From the NCBI GenBank assembly GCA_958450365.1, contig CAUEEP010000491.1:124001-188000 (forward strand): DNA of 64,000 bases, in the 5' to 3' direction. Both the position numbers and the translations under genes were made by a program. The stretch is from Mesorhabditis belari (lineage: Eukaryota > Nematoda > Chromadorea > Rhabditida > Rhabditidae). Below are positions 43,901 to 54,833 of the stretch, piece after piece (the stretch's first letter is position 1; each line of letters starts with the position of its first letter). The notes beneath the pieces were generated by a model. That model was not told where the DNA came from. It searched no databases and was given only the letters and a program-made list of their open reading frames with translations.

Positions 43901-46900
43901 AAGTTTTAATTTTATGGCAAAAGTCTCAGTGATGACCATGGTGGTTCAGAAATTTCATGTAATTTCATGTATTTCATGTATTTCATGTATTTCATGTATA
44001 TATTATTATGCACCACGATGTCAGTAGAAAGTTAGTTTTAATTTTATAGCAAAAAACTCATGGTGGTGGTGACCATGATGGTTCAGAAATTTCATGTATA
44101 GGAAAGTCATGAAATCGGGAAAAAGTGGCAAAATATCAAAAATTTGCCCGCGCAAAATATTCACTTCAGCACTACAACAAGCCACTAGAAATTCTGAGAA
44201 AAAAACGCGCTGAAATGACTTTGTTTTTGGAAAACCCTGTAACGAAATCGAATTTTGGTCCCGGTCGACGCTAAGCTATGTATAATGGCACTTTATATTA
44301 CGGAGAAATTTTTTAGTCCCTTCCATTCACCATAAAATATATGAAAGCAAAAGAAAACTATTGACCGATTATTTGAAAACGTTCTTTTACATGATTGAAT
44401 AACTTGAAACTCGCTGTTTATCAATTGCTTCATTTTTTTTATAAAAGCTTCATTAAAAGATTTAAAATCGTTAAAGACTTTAAATCTTTTAATGAAGCTT
44501 TTATAAAAATTCAATTCAATTTTGTAACCAAAAATCAATTTCAAAAGCGCTTTCAGGTGCTGAAAATGATGGTTGGGAATAATTTGAAGGACACCCAGCT
44601 ACAGCAAATCGTCGACAAGACGATTCTTTTCCACGATAAAGACGGCGATGGGAAGATCTCGTTTCAAGAGTTCTGCGACGTGAGTTTATTTTTGGAAATA
44701 AAGTAAATTAGAATCTGTTTAGTGAAAAAGATCACAATTGTTTTAAATTGCTTTGAAAATCTAGCTAAAGCTGAAAAATTTGCTTATTGCTTGTGCAAGA
44801 GAGGATCGGCTTAACTAATTCTTTGTCAAAGTGAAAAAAATTTGAAGTATTGTAACGAGGAGGGAATTTTGTCAGACTATGCATCTTCTTCTTGCTGTAC
44901 TTTGTGCTTAAATGTAAACACATCCTTTCCAGTCTACTGAATTCGTCATATCTCGCATTGTACTTGAGAAAATGAAGAATTGAGTGCACTAGAAAGGATG
45001 CGTTTACAGTTTGCACATGAAGCAGTTGAGATGAAAGAAATCGTAAAGTATATCTTAAGAAAAATGCTAATTTCGCTTTTTTTTGTTTCCGCTTATGTTC
45101 AACATCACAAAATTGCTTGTTTTCTTTTAAATAACAATATGGACTCAAATTAACGTCATCAACAACGATACAACGAGAAACCTTAAGTGAGTGGGTGACG
45201 ATCAGCTTCCCAAGTTCAGGAACAAGTTCTCAGAACTCAAGCTTTGAGTCTTATGCTGTCACCTCCACAAGGCTTCATTGTGGTCATCCCAAAGTTCTTA
45301 AAGGGGGGTATTAATCGCGGCCGGGTGACGATAAAAATTTTTTTACGGCAACCACCTGTTTTTTTGTTTTAATATCGCTGATTTTATTATAAAAAGAATA
45401 AAAATCACCCGGCTAGAGTGATTTGATGGGTTTACAAATTTTTGGAGATGCTGCAAGGCTTGGAGAAAAACAAGATCGTCACTCATCAGACACCTCAGCT
45501 AAAAGGCACCTATTTGAGAAAACTAAAACCATAAGCGACCACAAATGAAAAAAGATCTAATTGTGTCAATCAAAGCGCTGAAGACGTCCTACGATGGAGA
45601 AGATCCAGTCACTTTTGGTGAAGATGCGCTGGAAATTGATAAGATAGGAAGCCGATTTGTACTGCTGTACTTGAGCCGAACTGCTGTACTTGAGCGAAGA
45701 TGAAAGTGAGCAAGAGGAAGAATTATAGATTAACAATTTATTTTTATTGCTTTTTGTGCTTTTTTATTTTGTTTTTTAAATTTATCTGCAATTAAAACTC
45801 AATCGATCTAGACTGTGCTGATGAGTGACGATCTTGTTTTTCTCCAAGCCTTGCAGTGTCTCCAAAAATTTGTAAACCCATCAAATCACTCTAGCCGGGT
45901 GATTTTTATTTTTTTTTATAATAAAATCAGCGATATTAAAACAAAAAAACAGGTTGTTGCCGTAAAAAAATGTTTATCGTCACCTGGCCGCGATTAATAC
46001 CCCCCCCCCCTTTAATCCATTTTGTCACAATCTTTAAGCTTTAAGCTGGCTTGAAATCTAGCATACAAAAAGCGAAATTAGCATATACCGTATTTCCTCT
46101 AAAAAACCTCCTTCGACCAACTTTAGACGCCTGGTTCTCAGTCCCATTATGAGATATTTTTATGTTTAATACACCAGAAAATAGCCCTTAATGTCTTCTA
46201 TCTTTTGATATATTAAACATAAAAATATCGCAAAATGGGGCTGAGAACGAGGCTGAGAAAGTTGGTCAAGGGGAGGGGGCGTTTATTAGAGGAAATACGG
46301 TAACATGTTACTGTATTTCCTACGGAGGAAATATGGTAACATGTTACCGTATTGTTATAACACATATCCAATTGACATATTCGCCAGATTCCCATTCCTC
46401 ATTTACATTTCGCGCAAAAGAGCTTCCAAAAGTGGTGTCCTTGTCGCTAGCGTGTCCCAAGAAAAGAGAAAATCTCGTTTTTCTGCACTTTTCTTCTAAT
46501 GAAAAAACTTTCTCACAAACTTTGCTTGAAAAGAATTTCCGCTTACAAACACTTTATGTATCACTTAAAGCTTTGCATGCTAGAATTATTAAATTTCTTT
46601 CTTTTTTTGTTTTTGATTCTATATTTTGGTTCATTTTCTTCTTCCACAATTCTCTTCAACTCATTTTTCCCTTATTTTTCCCATTTTTGTTCGACTTTCC
46701 TTTTAAATTCAGTTTGAAAAAGAAAGAAAAAAAAGCACTTTGGCACTTGGGCACCAGTTTTTGGGTTACGGCTTTTTGGTGGTTTGGTGGTTTTAAAAAA
46801 AAATAATTTTTTGACGATTTCAAAGTTATCAAGCTGCTAGACAAGAGCTATCATATAAAAATTCGTTACAAATAATTTCTTGAGAAATTCCCTTTCACAT

Positions 46901-48569
46901 TCTACCGTAATTTTGTCTATATTTTTATCTAATCTATCTATTTTTTTTTGTTTAATTCTGTGGGTTTACAAAGGATATCGAGTGGTTTAAAAAATAGATG
47001 AATTTGGGTAAAAATTAGAGACAAGTTTACGGTAGAAAGAGGAAACGTTTTCGAAAACGATTAGTTAACTTTAAAACGGATCAGTTAAAACGCTTAGTTA
47101 ACTCCCTTTGGAGTGAGGGAAATCAAGTGCATTTTGGTGTAATGTTCCTCTGAAGTTCCTCTGAAGTGAATCAGCCGGAACTCGAAAAGATCCCAAACCT
47201 TTCGCTTACCACGCAACTGTGGTTAGCACAGTCCCGGCGACGCACAAGTTTTGTGATCTGTTCGAGTTTCGGCTGATTCACTTCAGAGGAACTTCTATTT
47301 CTTAATCAGAGTACTGTAATTTACACTTAATACTGTATTGTAATGTATTGTAGACGTAAATCGAGTACTGTATTGTAGACTCCCACTCTGTCTGACTACA
47401 GTAATCAAAATAAGAATATTCAGCCATAAGACTGCATGCTTTTAACATTATTCATTTGGTTAAAGATCTAAAGATATCCGAGTTTGTCGGATGTTTTATC
47501 GGCATACTGCAGTGAGACAATTGTCTGGGATTTTACAGTGGTAAAGCCGTAAATACTGCAATAGTACTCCAGACGGAGCGTTGCGTAGTCTAGCAGTTGG
47601 AACTAGGGCGGATCAAAAGCTTGTGCGTTGCCGGGAGTCGAACTTTCGACCTTTCGCTTACTAGACAATTGTGCTAACCATTACAGCACACTTGGTATCC
47701 CATACTTCAGAGGGCGTTAACTTAGCTAATAGTTAACTAATAGTACCCCAGCCCCTTAATGACGGTGCGGAGCGTTGCGTAGTCTAGCTTTGAACGCGTT
47801 TTTCTCGACACTGGTTTAAGCTACAATGCGCGTATAGGTCTCAAAAAATAGTGGAAATTCAGCGCCATTTTTTGATACCAAAGAGACTTTCGAAAGTACG
47901 GGTGCTGAAAAATAAAATACTAAAAAACTTTTGCGATTACGCGACTGTACTATTAGAGTATTTACAGTAAGCAATTCTTTTTTCTAGAGTAATCTTTTAG
48001 ATAAGCTTAAAACTATTCAATCGTTTAGCTTTTTTTCTGAAAATGATTAGCAAAAATAGTAAGGTTTCCATTGTTTTAAAGTAATTAGGTAGCTTTTGCT
48101 AAATTAAATTAATTTAATAGGAAATAGGCGATAAGTAATAAGCAAATTAATTTAAAAATTTAAAAAAGATAACCAGTAGGCGATAGGTAATAGGCAAATT
48201 GATTCAAAAATTCAGAAAGATAACCAGTAGGCGATAAGTAATAGGCAAATTGATTTAACAATTCAGAAAGATAACCAATAAGCAATAAGGAATAGGCAAA
48301 TTGATTCAAAAATTCAGAAAGATAACCAGTAGGCAATAAGTAATAAGCAAATTGATTTAAAAATTCAGAAAGATAACCAATAAGCAATAGGTAATAAGCA
48401 AATTGATTCAAAAATTCAGAAAGATAACCAATAGGCGATAGGTAATAATCAATGATTAAAGTCATCGCAAAAAAAAAACAAAAACAAAAAAACAACAACA
48501 ACGGCGGAAACAATTCAGGTAGTCGAGCACACCGAAGTGCACAAGAAGATGGTTTTGGAGAATATTTAG
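40976..48569 (+). CDS. cnb-1: Calcineurin B regulatory subunit
   Basis: Eight exons: 40976-40978 (start codon only), 41453-41492, 42328-42452, 42896-42947, 42992-43051, 43187-43248, 44557-44679, 48519-48569. All phases agree and give 171 residues. It starts [20 protein letters not shown], with glycine 2 in a myristoylation context, and has four EF hands whose acidic loops are [36 protein letters not shown] and [12 protein letters not shown]. It ends [16 protein letters not shown]. Identity with C. elegans CNB-1 is very high by eye. It binds the catalytic subunit of the calcium/calmodulin-activated phosphatase calcineurin in the cytoplasm. Introns are swollen by insertions: a 795 bp MITE in intron 6, and the 3.8 kb last intron with a TTAA-flanked element, tRNA-derived repeats and a 51 bp tandem array. 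The coding parts remain intact. Confidence 0.95.
41960..42180. repeat. Repeat unit flanking tRNA-Thr-like element
   Basis: CAACGTACTTGATT-CTCCCAA and TCCAAAGGGAGTTAA occur at 41979-42014 and again at 42142-42176, on both sides of the tRNA-like element. Related words recur inverted at 47094-47145. This marks a dispersed repeat. Confidence 0.55.
42079..42144 (-). tRNA. tRNA-Thr(GGT)-like element in cnb-1 intron 2
   Basis: The minus strand has the A-box-like TGGTGTACTGGTTAGC, anticodon arm TTGC/TTGGTAA/GCGA (anticodon GGT after U33) and B box GGGTTCGAGTCCC. The element is about 66 nt and the T stem pairs only three bases, so it is a tRNA-derived repeat or pseudogene. Confidence 0.5.
42505..42838. 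mobile_element. MITE with GGCCCGATTTTGAAACC ends
   Basis: The end AGGCCCGATTTTGAAACCTT recurs inverted at 42817-42838. A third copy of the same end lies at 42865-42886, directly before cnb-1 exon 4, as a solo remnant. Confidence 0.65.
43445..44239. mobile_element. TA-flanked fold-back MITE in cnb-1 intron 6
   Basis: It starts CAGAGTGTTCCAAAAAAAGT after TA and ends with its imperfect inverse (TTTGTTTTTGGAAAACCCTG) before TA. Arms are about 250 bp and include CATGAAATTTCTGAACCA. A five-fold TTTCATGTA run lies near 43950-43998. No transposase. Confidence 0.8.
44425..44512. repeat. Short perfect-stem palindrome before cnb-1 exon 7
   Basis: TTTTATAAAAGCTTCATTAA at about 44437 pairs with TTAATGAAGCTTTTATAAAA at about 44487, with ACTTTAAATC inside. 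A 30-40 bp hairpin could form in the intron RNA, about 45 bp from the exon 7 acceptor. Confidence 0.7.
45302..46011. mobile_element. piggyBac-like element, TTAA-flanked, non-autonomous
   Basis: TTAA at 45298-45301 and 46012-46015 bound ends AGGGGGGTATTAATCGCGGC and its inverse. Inverted arms of about 190 bp follow (GTGACGATAAA, AAAATCACCCGGCTAGAGTG). The interior has coding-like debris (about 45550-45725, ending in a [13 protein letters not shown] acidic tail). The TTAA target and short G-runs fit piggyBac-type or related elements. Confidence 0.75.
46086..46345. repeat. TACCGTATTTCCTCTAA repeat family copy
   Basis: Inverted words: TACCGTATTTCCTCTAAAAA at 46086 and TTAGAGGAAATACGGTAACA at 46286, with ATATTTTTATGTTTAATA mirrored inside. 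Another GGAAATATGGTAACATGTTA follows at 46325. Confidence 0.6.
47160..47245 (-). tRNA. Degenerate tRNA-Thr-like element
   Basis: The minus strand TTGC/GTGGTAA/GCGA anticodon arm (GGT) is preserved, but the acceptor and T arm are decayed. Flanked by inverted TTCCTCTGAAGTGAATCAGC words (47145-47180 and 47272-47294). Confidence 0.35.
47625..47692 (-). tRNA. tRNA-Thr(AGT)-like element
   Basis: Minus strand GTGTGCTGTAATGGTTAGCA, anticodon arm TTGT/CTAGTAA/GCGA (anticodon AGT) and B box AGTTCGACTCCC. It resembles the element at 42079 over its whole length. The T stem is weak, so it is probably a tRNA-derived repeat. Confidence 0.45.
47736..47970. mobile_element. MITE of TACTGTAAATACTCTAATAGTA family
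   Basis: It shares AGCGTTGCGTAGTCTAGC, CTCGACACTGGTTTAAGCTA, CAAAAAATAGTGGAAATTCA and CTTTTGCGATTACGCGACTG with the elements at 59219-59652 and 59698-59960, in the opposite orientation. Confidence 0.65.
48168..48450. repeat. 51 bp tandem repeat
   Basis: About 5.5 copies of a unit containing AATTCAGAAAGATAACCA and GCGATAAGTAATAGGCAAAT, ending 65 bp before the last cnb-1 exon. Reading it as protein gives a 17-residue periodic frame; it is inside an intron. Confidence 0.9.
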
Positions 48570-48882
48570 AGAAAAAATTGTCGATATCTATCATTTTTTT
48601 TGCGATTCTGCTTTATGTCCTTTTTTTGTTTATATGATTTTTTTTTAAACTTTTATTTTACAATCTCCTCAACTTCTTTTCGAATTTCCTTTTCTAGTCC
48701 AATTGAAGACCAAAAAATAATGTTGAAATCTTTAATTTTAGAAAGAAAAAAATGACGAAAAGATTTCACAAATCATTCCAAAAGTAGCATAAATCTCTGG
48801 CTTTTAAAGATCTTTTTCAATTTATAGGTTTTCTTTGGTTTGATTATGTGGTTTGATTTTTAGGGAGATGGCAATGAACTAC

Positions 48883-49100
48883 CGTTTTCTCTAAAAGTAG
48901 TGCACCCCGGCGAGTCGAGTTGGTGACTATTTTACGGTTTCCAAGCTTTTGCAGAAGCTCAACACTCTAATCTCTCAACTAGATCTCATCGGCAGCTACA
49001 TTTTCCGACCCCACATCGATAGGTTCTGATAAGCGCTTTTCGAGATTTTGAGCAATTTAAGCGACGCTCAGGGTGCGCTACTATTAGAGAGAAGACGGTA
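48883..49100. mobile_element. MITE (TACCGTTTTCTCTAA / GTAGTGCACCCC), uninterrupted copy
   Basis: Begins CTACCGTTTTCTCTAAAAGT and ends ACTATTAGAGAGAAGACGGT. The same element at 53461-54222 is split by a mariner MITE. Confidence 0.7.
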
Positions 49101-49429
49101 GTTATGTTCGAAGCAGGCAAAAAGACAGGCTACAATCAGCTAGCCAGATCTAGAGTCAGCTCTGACTGACGGACAGGGTAACTTAGCATTTTCATGCCAA
49201 GTTACTAGACTCGAAAATCTCTCCCCAAAGTCAAACCATTGTAAAACTTTGAACTTACTGTTAACTGTGTAATTTGTGCTCAAATCTGTAAACCTATTTC
49301 TGGTGCATTGAATCCTTTCGTTTTTTTGCGGAAATGCGAAAAACGGGGAGAAAAGTAATGCATCAGAAGGGTGCGTTTACGTCGAGCACAAGTACACCCA
49401 ATGAACAAGTTAATTGATTTCTTTGATTC

Positions 49430-49600
49430 CAGTAAAATCCATTCATTCTTGTCATTTATCTTTTCTTTTCTTGTCTTTTCTTGTCATTTCTTTCCTTTTC
49501 TTTCCTTTCCTTCCTCTTCCTCTTCTCCTTCCCTTCTCCTTTCTCTTCCTCTTCTCCTTCCCTTCCTCTTCCCTTCCCCTCTCATCACTCGCCAATGCAT
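49430..49600. repeat. Pyrimidine-rich (CTTTCCTTCC) tract
   Basis: Long run of TTTTCTTTCC and CTTCCTCTTC words on the plus strand, otherwise low complexity. Confidence 0.85.
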
Positions 49601-49909
49601 GCCAGACTCTATTCTTCTTTCAAACAAATAAACAAACAAAAAACCTTGTGCTGCTTTGTGTGGTTTTCTTTCTAATCTTGAAAATTTTATATCACAATGT
49701 CTATTTGTTTTTTTTTTGTGAAATAAAGAATTTTCCCTAACTTACTATTTTCATGTGATTGTTGTGCCCTGTGTCTCTCTATGGCTCTACTTTTTTTTTC
49801 TTTTCGCTAATTGACTTAAAATTTGCAAATTTCGACGAAGAACAGTTAATAAAAGTTTATTATTTGAAAAAGAGACAAAAAAAGTGATCTTTAAACGGAA
49901 AAATGTAGT

Positions 49910-49978
49910 TAAAATGGTCAAAAATGATCAAAAATGGTCAAAATGGTCAAAAATGGTCAAAAATGTTCAAAATGGTTT
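49910..49978. repeat. AATGGTCAAA tandem words
   Basis: Six to seven copies of AAAATGGTCA with minor variation. Confidence 0.75.
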
Positions 49979-50107
49979 ACTCGAGATTTATTAACTAACT
50001 TTTGATCGTAAACTTTAAAAGAAAACTCTTTTCTTGAATTTGATGAATTATTTTGTTTATTTAGAAACAAAGATTTGACAATAATTGAACGAAAAGTTGA
50101 AAATAGA

Positions 50108-50388
50108 AGCTAAAAACAAGTTAAAGCTAAGAATTGTGAAGTTAAGAATTGAGAAGCTAGGAATTGTGAAGCTAAGAATTGAGAGGCTAAGAATTGAGAA
50201 GCTAGGAATTGAGAAGTTAAGAATTGAGAAGCTAAGGATTGAGAAGCTAGGAATTGAGAAGCTAGGAATTGAGAAGCTAAGGATTGAGAAGCTAGGAATT
50301 GAGAAGCTAGGAATTGAGAAGCTAAGGATTGAGAAGCTAGGAATTGAGAAGCTAGGAATTGAGAAGCTAAGAATTATGCAATCATTAT
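50108..50388. repeat. 15 bp minisatellite (GAGAAGCTAGGAATT)
   Basis: About 18 copies of a 15 bp unit, alternating GAATTGAGAAGCTAG and GGATTGAGAAGCTAA. Because 15 is a multiple of three it yields a long frame of RIEKL/GIEKL repeats (start 50085), with no other coding support. Confidence 0.9.
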
Positions 50389-50537
50389 CCTAACATGAAC
50401 TGTAAGTTCTTAAACAAAAATAGTTAATATATTGACGAAAACAAATTGATGAGTTTAAAAAATCGATTCTAAGAACATAATGGTGAATTTTAAATCGCAG
50501 ATTTAATTGATTAGATGCAAAATAGTTCTACATTATA

Positions 50538-51463
50538 TTAGGTAAATGCATAAGAAATGCGGATTTCAACATTTCAACATTTCAACATTTATTTCCAACG
50601 ATAGAAACCTGATATCGATGAATGTTATAAGCTATTTGAAAGTTATAAATCTCCTCTACAAAATAGACTAAAACGTGTTTCAATTGATCAAAGCGTTGAA
50701 GAAATTTCGAGGGCGAAATGCGAGTGACCAAAAAAGGATCGAAGTCAGAATCGAGTCACTTTAGGAACAAGTTTAGTGTGCTCAAAATAGAGTTAGCTTC
50801 CCAAAGTTGAAGATTTAAAAAAAAAGGATAACTATATATGAATTCATTAGAAAAAGTCTTTCAATTGATCGAAGCATTGAGGAAATTTCGAGGACGAAAT
50901 GCGAGCGACCAAAAAAGGGCACTTTTTGCAAACCCCACTTTCACAAGAGTTCCGTTTTGACTATATAGTGAAAAATGAGCGCCAAATCATTCAAAATAAT
51001 TAAGAGTTGGGATCATTTCATGGGAAAACTTTGTTTTTACAATAATTTTTTTTTTGTGAAAAAGCCGTTTTTTTTTTGAGAATTTTGAGGGTTTTGAACT
51101 TTTGAACTAAATCTAAATAAGTAAATGTTGTTCCGTTAGACTTTTTTAATGAATTCATATATAGTTATCCTTTCTTTTTTTAAATCTTCAATCTTGGGAA
51201 GCTAACTCTATTTTGAGCACACTAAACTTGTCCCTAAAGTGACTCGATTCTGACTTCGATCCTTTTTTGGTCACTCGCATTTCGCCCTCGAAATTTCTTC
51301 AACGCTTTGATCAATTGAAACACGTTTTAGTCTATTTTGTAGAGGAGATTTATAACTTTCAAATAGTTTATAACATTCATCGATATCAGGTTTCTATCAT
51401 TGGAAATGAATGTTGAAATGTTGAAATGTTGAAATCCGCATTTCTTATGCATTTACCTAATAG
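50538..51463. mobile_element. Fold-back MITE, ~300 bp inverted arms
   Basis: TTAGGTAAATGCATAAGAAA at 50539 is mirrored at 51463; arms extend to about 50830 and 51170 (CTCAAAATAGAGTTAGCTTC). An outer pair of inverted words (TTAGATGCAAAATAGTTCTA at 50511 and its inverse at 51660-51690) and CGTTTTGATGCTC at 51471 and 51640 show a second, enclosing element. Confidence 0.8.
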
Positions 51464-52229
51464 TTGATCCGTTTTGATGCTCAAAAAAAACAAATCCTTA
51501 CTAGATTTGTTACTCCTTACTAGAAACAAATCCTTACTAGATCGTTACTAGATTAAACAAATCCTTTTTAGCTCACACAGTTTTCTTCATTTTACTTGAG
51601 AAAATGGGGTAATTAAGTGCACTAGTTACGGTTTTTTCGAGCATCAAAACGGATCAAACTATAATGTAGAAACTATTTAGCATCGAATCCTTTCTAATCT
51701 GCTATCTAATCCTGCTCACTCAGTTCTTCATTTTACTTGAGAAAATGGGGGGAATTAAGCACGCTAGAAAGGGTGGATTTACATTGAGCTTAAACGTTCG
51801 CTCAGTCCTTTTGCGATTGTCATTTCTTTAAAACAAAATCTTTCACAACTTTTAGCAACATTTAGCAACATTTTTCAGGTGGTTGGGTCTTTGGATGTTC
51901 ACGAGAAAATGGTGGTTAAACCTTGAAAAACCGTTTTTTTTAATGCTTAAAACATTTTCTCTATTAAAAATTTCTCGATTATCCAATCAATCCTTTGGAA
52001 TCTCATTTCTATTCTCAATTTCATCGACATATCAAAAGAAGAAGTTGGTTTTTCTTGCTTAAAAAGCTTTAAAAAAAGGTTTTTCTTGTCTTAAAGTTGC
52101 TTTAATTGCTTCAATTGATTATTTGATCTTGCCATTTTGCTTTAAATTTGTATCTCTTTCTTTGTTTTATGCGAGTTTTTGAAATAAAATTTATTTAAAA
52201 GTGTTTATTGAGTACTTAAATTTATTAGA

Positions 52230-52490
52230 AAAGAAGTTCATGTTGATTAGTTGAAATTTTTATTGACATTTTGTTGACTTTTCGTTTCTTTTCGTTTCTT
52301 TTCGTCTTTCATGCTCTCAAAAATAAGACATTTTTAAAAAAAGACACTTTTAAACTCGTTTTAATGTCATTTTGTAGAAAGATAATTGGCGTTTTTAATG
52401 AAACAAATCATAATTCAATTGATGCACTTGTTGTTTTTCAAACAGAAGTGCGAAAAAGAACGCAAGACTTTCTGGTCAGCCTAATAGATG
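52230..52490. mobile_element. Mariner-type MITE 3' part
   Basis: Contains TTTTAATGTCATTTTGTAGA, AAAGATAATTGGCGTTTTTA and the end AAGACTTTCTGGTCAGCCTA, matching the 3' parts of the elements ending at 29128 and 63513. Its 5' end is not clear. Confidence 0.55.
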
Positions 52491-52496
52491 AATTGC

Positions 52497-52948
52497 TGAC
52501 ACCACTAGCTTCTACCACTAGCTTCTACCCCTAGCTTTTTACCCCTAGCTTTTTACCACTAGCTTCTACCACTAACTTTTTACCCCTAGCTTTTTACCAC
52601 TAGCTTTTTACCACTAGCTTCTACCACTAGCTTTTTACCACTAGCTTCTACCACTAGCTTTTTACCACTAGCTTCTACCACTAGCTTTTTACCCCTAGCT
52701 TTTTACCACTAGCTTTTTACCACTAGCTTCTACCACTAGCTTTTTACCACTAGCTTCTACCACTAGCTTTTTACCCCTAGCTTTCTACCACTAGCTTTTT
52801 ACCACTAGCTTCTACCACTAGCTTCTACCCCTAGCTTTTTACCCCTAGCTTTTTACCACTAGCTTCTACCACTAGCTTTTTACCACTAGCTTCTACCCCT
52901 AGCTTTTTACCCCTAGCTTTTTACCCCTAGCTTTTTACCACTAGCTTA
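52497..52948. repeat. 14-15 bp minisatellite (CTAGCTTTTTACCAC)
   Basis: About 30 copies in which two unit forms alternate: CTAGCTTTTTACCAC/CCC (15 bp) and CTAGCTTCTACCAC (14 bp). The mixed lengths break any reading frame. Confidence 0.92.
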
Positions 52949-53460
52949 TGAATATTAATATTAAAAATAGTTTACACAAAACAAAACAATAAAGTGATTA
53001 GACAATTAGACAATATGGAAACAAAAGAAAATGAAAAAAAAAGGAAATTGCAAAAGAGGAAAAGAGGAAAATTGCGAGATTTCCTTTGTTTTCTCGTGAA
53101 AATTTGAGGAACTCCCTCGGGAAAGGATCACAAAAATTGTCATTTTCACTATCAAGTTTTGTCTTTACTTTGTTTTATCAAACTAATTTCAATTCTACAA
53201 ATCTTTATGGACTCTCAAGCATTGATTTTCCATCCGATTCGAATCTCTTCACCGATCGTTTTCATCTCTGGAAAGAGGTAGGAAATTCTTTTAAATTCTA
53301 GAATTTTCTCAAAATTTTCGGATAAAACTTGCCACCATTTTGTTACCAATTTTCTCGTTTTTCCTCATATTCTCTTTGTCATTCATTTTCACTCCAAATG
53401 ACGTCATCGGATATAAATGGGGATGCGGGGTGAGTGAGGAAAGATCTATACGTTAATAGC

Positions 53461-54222
53461 TACCGTATTTTCTCTAATATTTGATTGGTGAATTGAACAC
53501 TACCGGCTATTGTCATATGTGACAGTTGGAGCACTTTCTTCAAAAGAAACCCATTTTGGTGTCAATGGAAAAGTTGTAGAGAATCAAAAATCAAGCTTAT
53601 ATCCAAATTTTCAGAACGATTCAAAAACCGGTTTTCAAGAAATGCCAAATTTACGAATTTTCACAAAACTTGCAACAAAACTTGCATTTTAAGCGAAACT
53701 ACTAAGTGTATCTTTTTAGAAATTTGGCTATAAGCCTAATTTTTGATCCTCTATAACTTTTCTATTGACACCAAAATGGATTTCTTTTGAAGAAAGTGCT
53801 CAAATGCTCAAACTGGGACATCTCCAGTCCTCCATTTTTGAGTCTCACACTTGTCTCACACACAAACCAAAATCCTACTACGAAAGAGGAATCCGCAAAT
53901 TGCCTGAAAATGGGCAGAAGTCGTCAATAATAATGGAAATTATTTGGAATGAATTCATGGTTTTATGTTGAATAAATTTTAGTTCAAAGTCCCGCAGTTT
54001 TCAATTCACCAACCCAATAGTAGTGCACCCCGCTGAGCCAAGTTGATGACAATTTTACGGTTTCCAAGCTTTTGCAGAAGCTCAACACTTTAATCCCCCA
54101 CTAGATCTCATCGTCAGCTACATTTTCCGACCCCACATCGATAGGTTCTGATAAGCGGTTCTCGAGATTTCGAGCAATTTAGGCAACGCTCAGGGTGCAC
54201 TACTATTAGAGAAAATACGGTA
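53461..54222. mobile_element. MITE split by a nested mariner MITE
   Basis: Left part TACCGTATTTTCTCTAATA at 53461-53479; right part GTAGTGCACCCCGCTGAGC to ATTAGAGAAAATACGGTA at 54018-54222. Joined at the shared TA they equal the uninterrupted copy at 48883-49100. Confidence 0.75.
53480..54017 (+). mobile_element. Mariner-derived MITE (nested)
   Basis: About 540 bp, TA-flanked, ends like TTGGGTTGGTGAATTGAAAA. The plus strand near 53765-53930 encodes a mariner transposase tail (WISFEESAQML, KSYYERGIRKL). Related to 26639-27337 and 60908-61441. Confidence 0.8.
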
Positions 54223-54229
54223 ATTTAAA

Positions 54230-54325
54230 CTACCGTATTTATTCTAATAGAAGCACAGCCTCTAATAGAAGCAACAACTATGGATATTCAGCTTAGTAAA
54301 CTAAGCTGAATATCCATAATCTGAA
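54230..54325. repeat. Short hairpin around AGCTTAGTAAACTAAGCT
   Basis: TATGGATATTCAGCTTAGTA at 54280 faces its inverse directly, giving an almost loop-free stem of about 20 bp. Confidence 0.7.
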
Positions 54326-54833
54326 TTTTCGATGACAGTCGTCACAAGCTGACTCAGATCTTAGAAATATCAATATCTTAGAAAGTCTATCTGCCTGCGA
54401 TTTCACGTTTGATGAATTTGAGATTAACGAGGACTTTTTGGGAATTTCTTATGATTCCATTCTTCGTGTTCAGTGCGATGATTATGGTATTGAACTGTGA
54501 GTTTGAAGATATTTGACTAAGTGCTTCAAGGTAGTCGACAACAGGAGTATGAAAAGAAATCCTGATAGTATTATCTGATATCTGATAGTACAGTAATTGA
54601 TCCTAGTAGACTTGCCGTTGATTGAAGCCAGACAAAAGCAGTATAGCTAGACAAAGCAAAGCCAAGCCAATATTCGATCGGGTTTCTGACCCAGCCTTGT
54701 ACATATTGCTTTACCCGGAAAATTACCTTTGTAATGTTGAATCTGAGCTTGAGTTTTAACAGTGAGTTTTAAATTAGTTGGCTAGTGGTGAGCTAGGTAA
54801 ATGCTCAATCTACTATATATAGATGTTCTGTTC

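Noticed and set aside
48160..48594. Repeat protein with 17-residue period
   Set aside because: It arises from the 51 bp tandem repeat in the last cnb-1 intron, antisense to the gene.
50085..50393. Protein of RIEKL/GIEKL repeats
   Set aside because: 15 bp minisatellite in phase with codons; no signal, no splice context, no family.
53086..53301. First exon of the PGAP2-like gene
   Set aside because: The frame ends at a possible donor, but the sequence shows no Frag1/PGAP2 motif and lies more than 2 kb and several repeats upstream.
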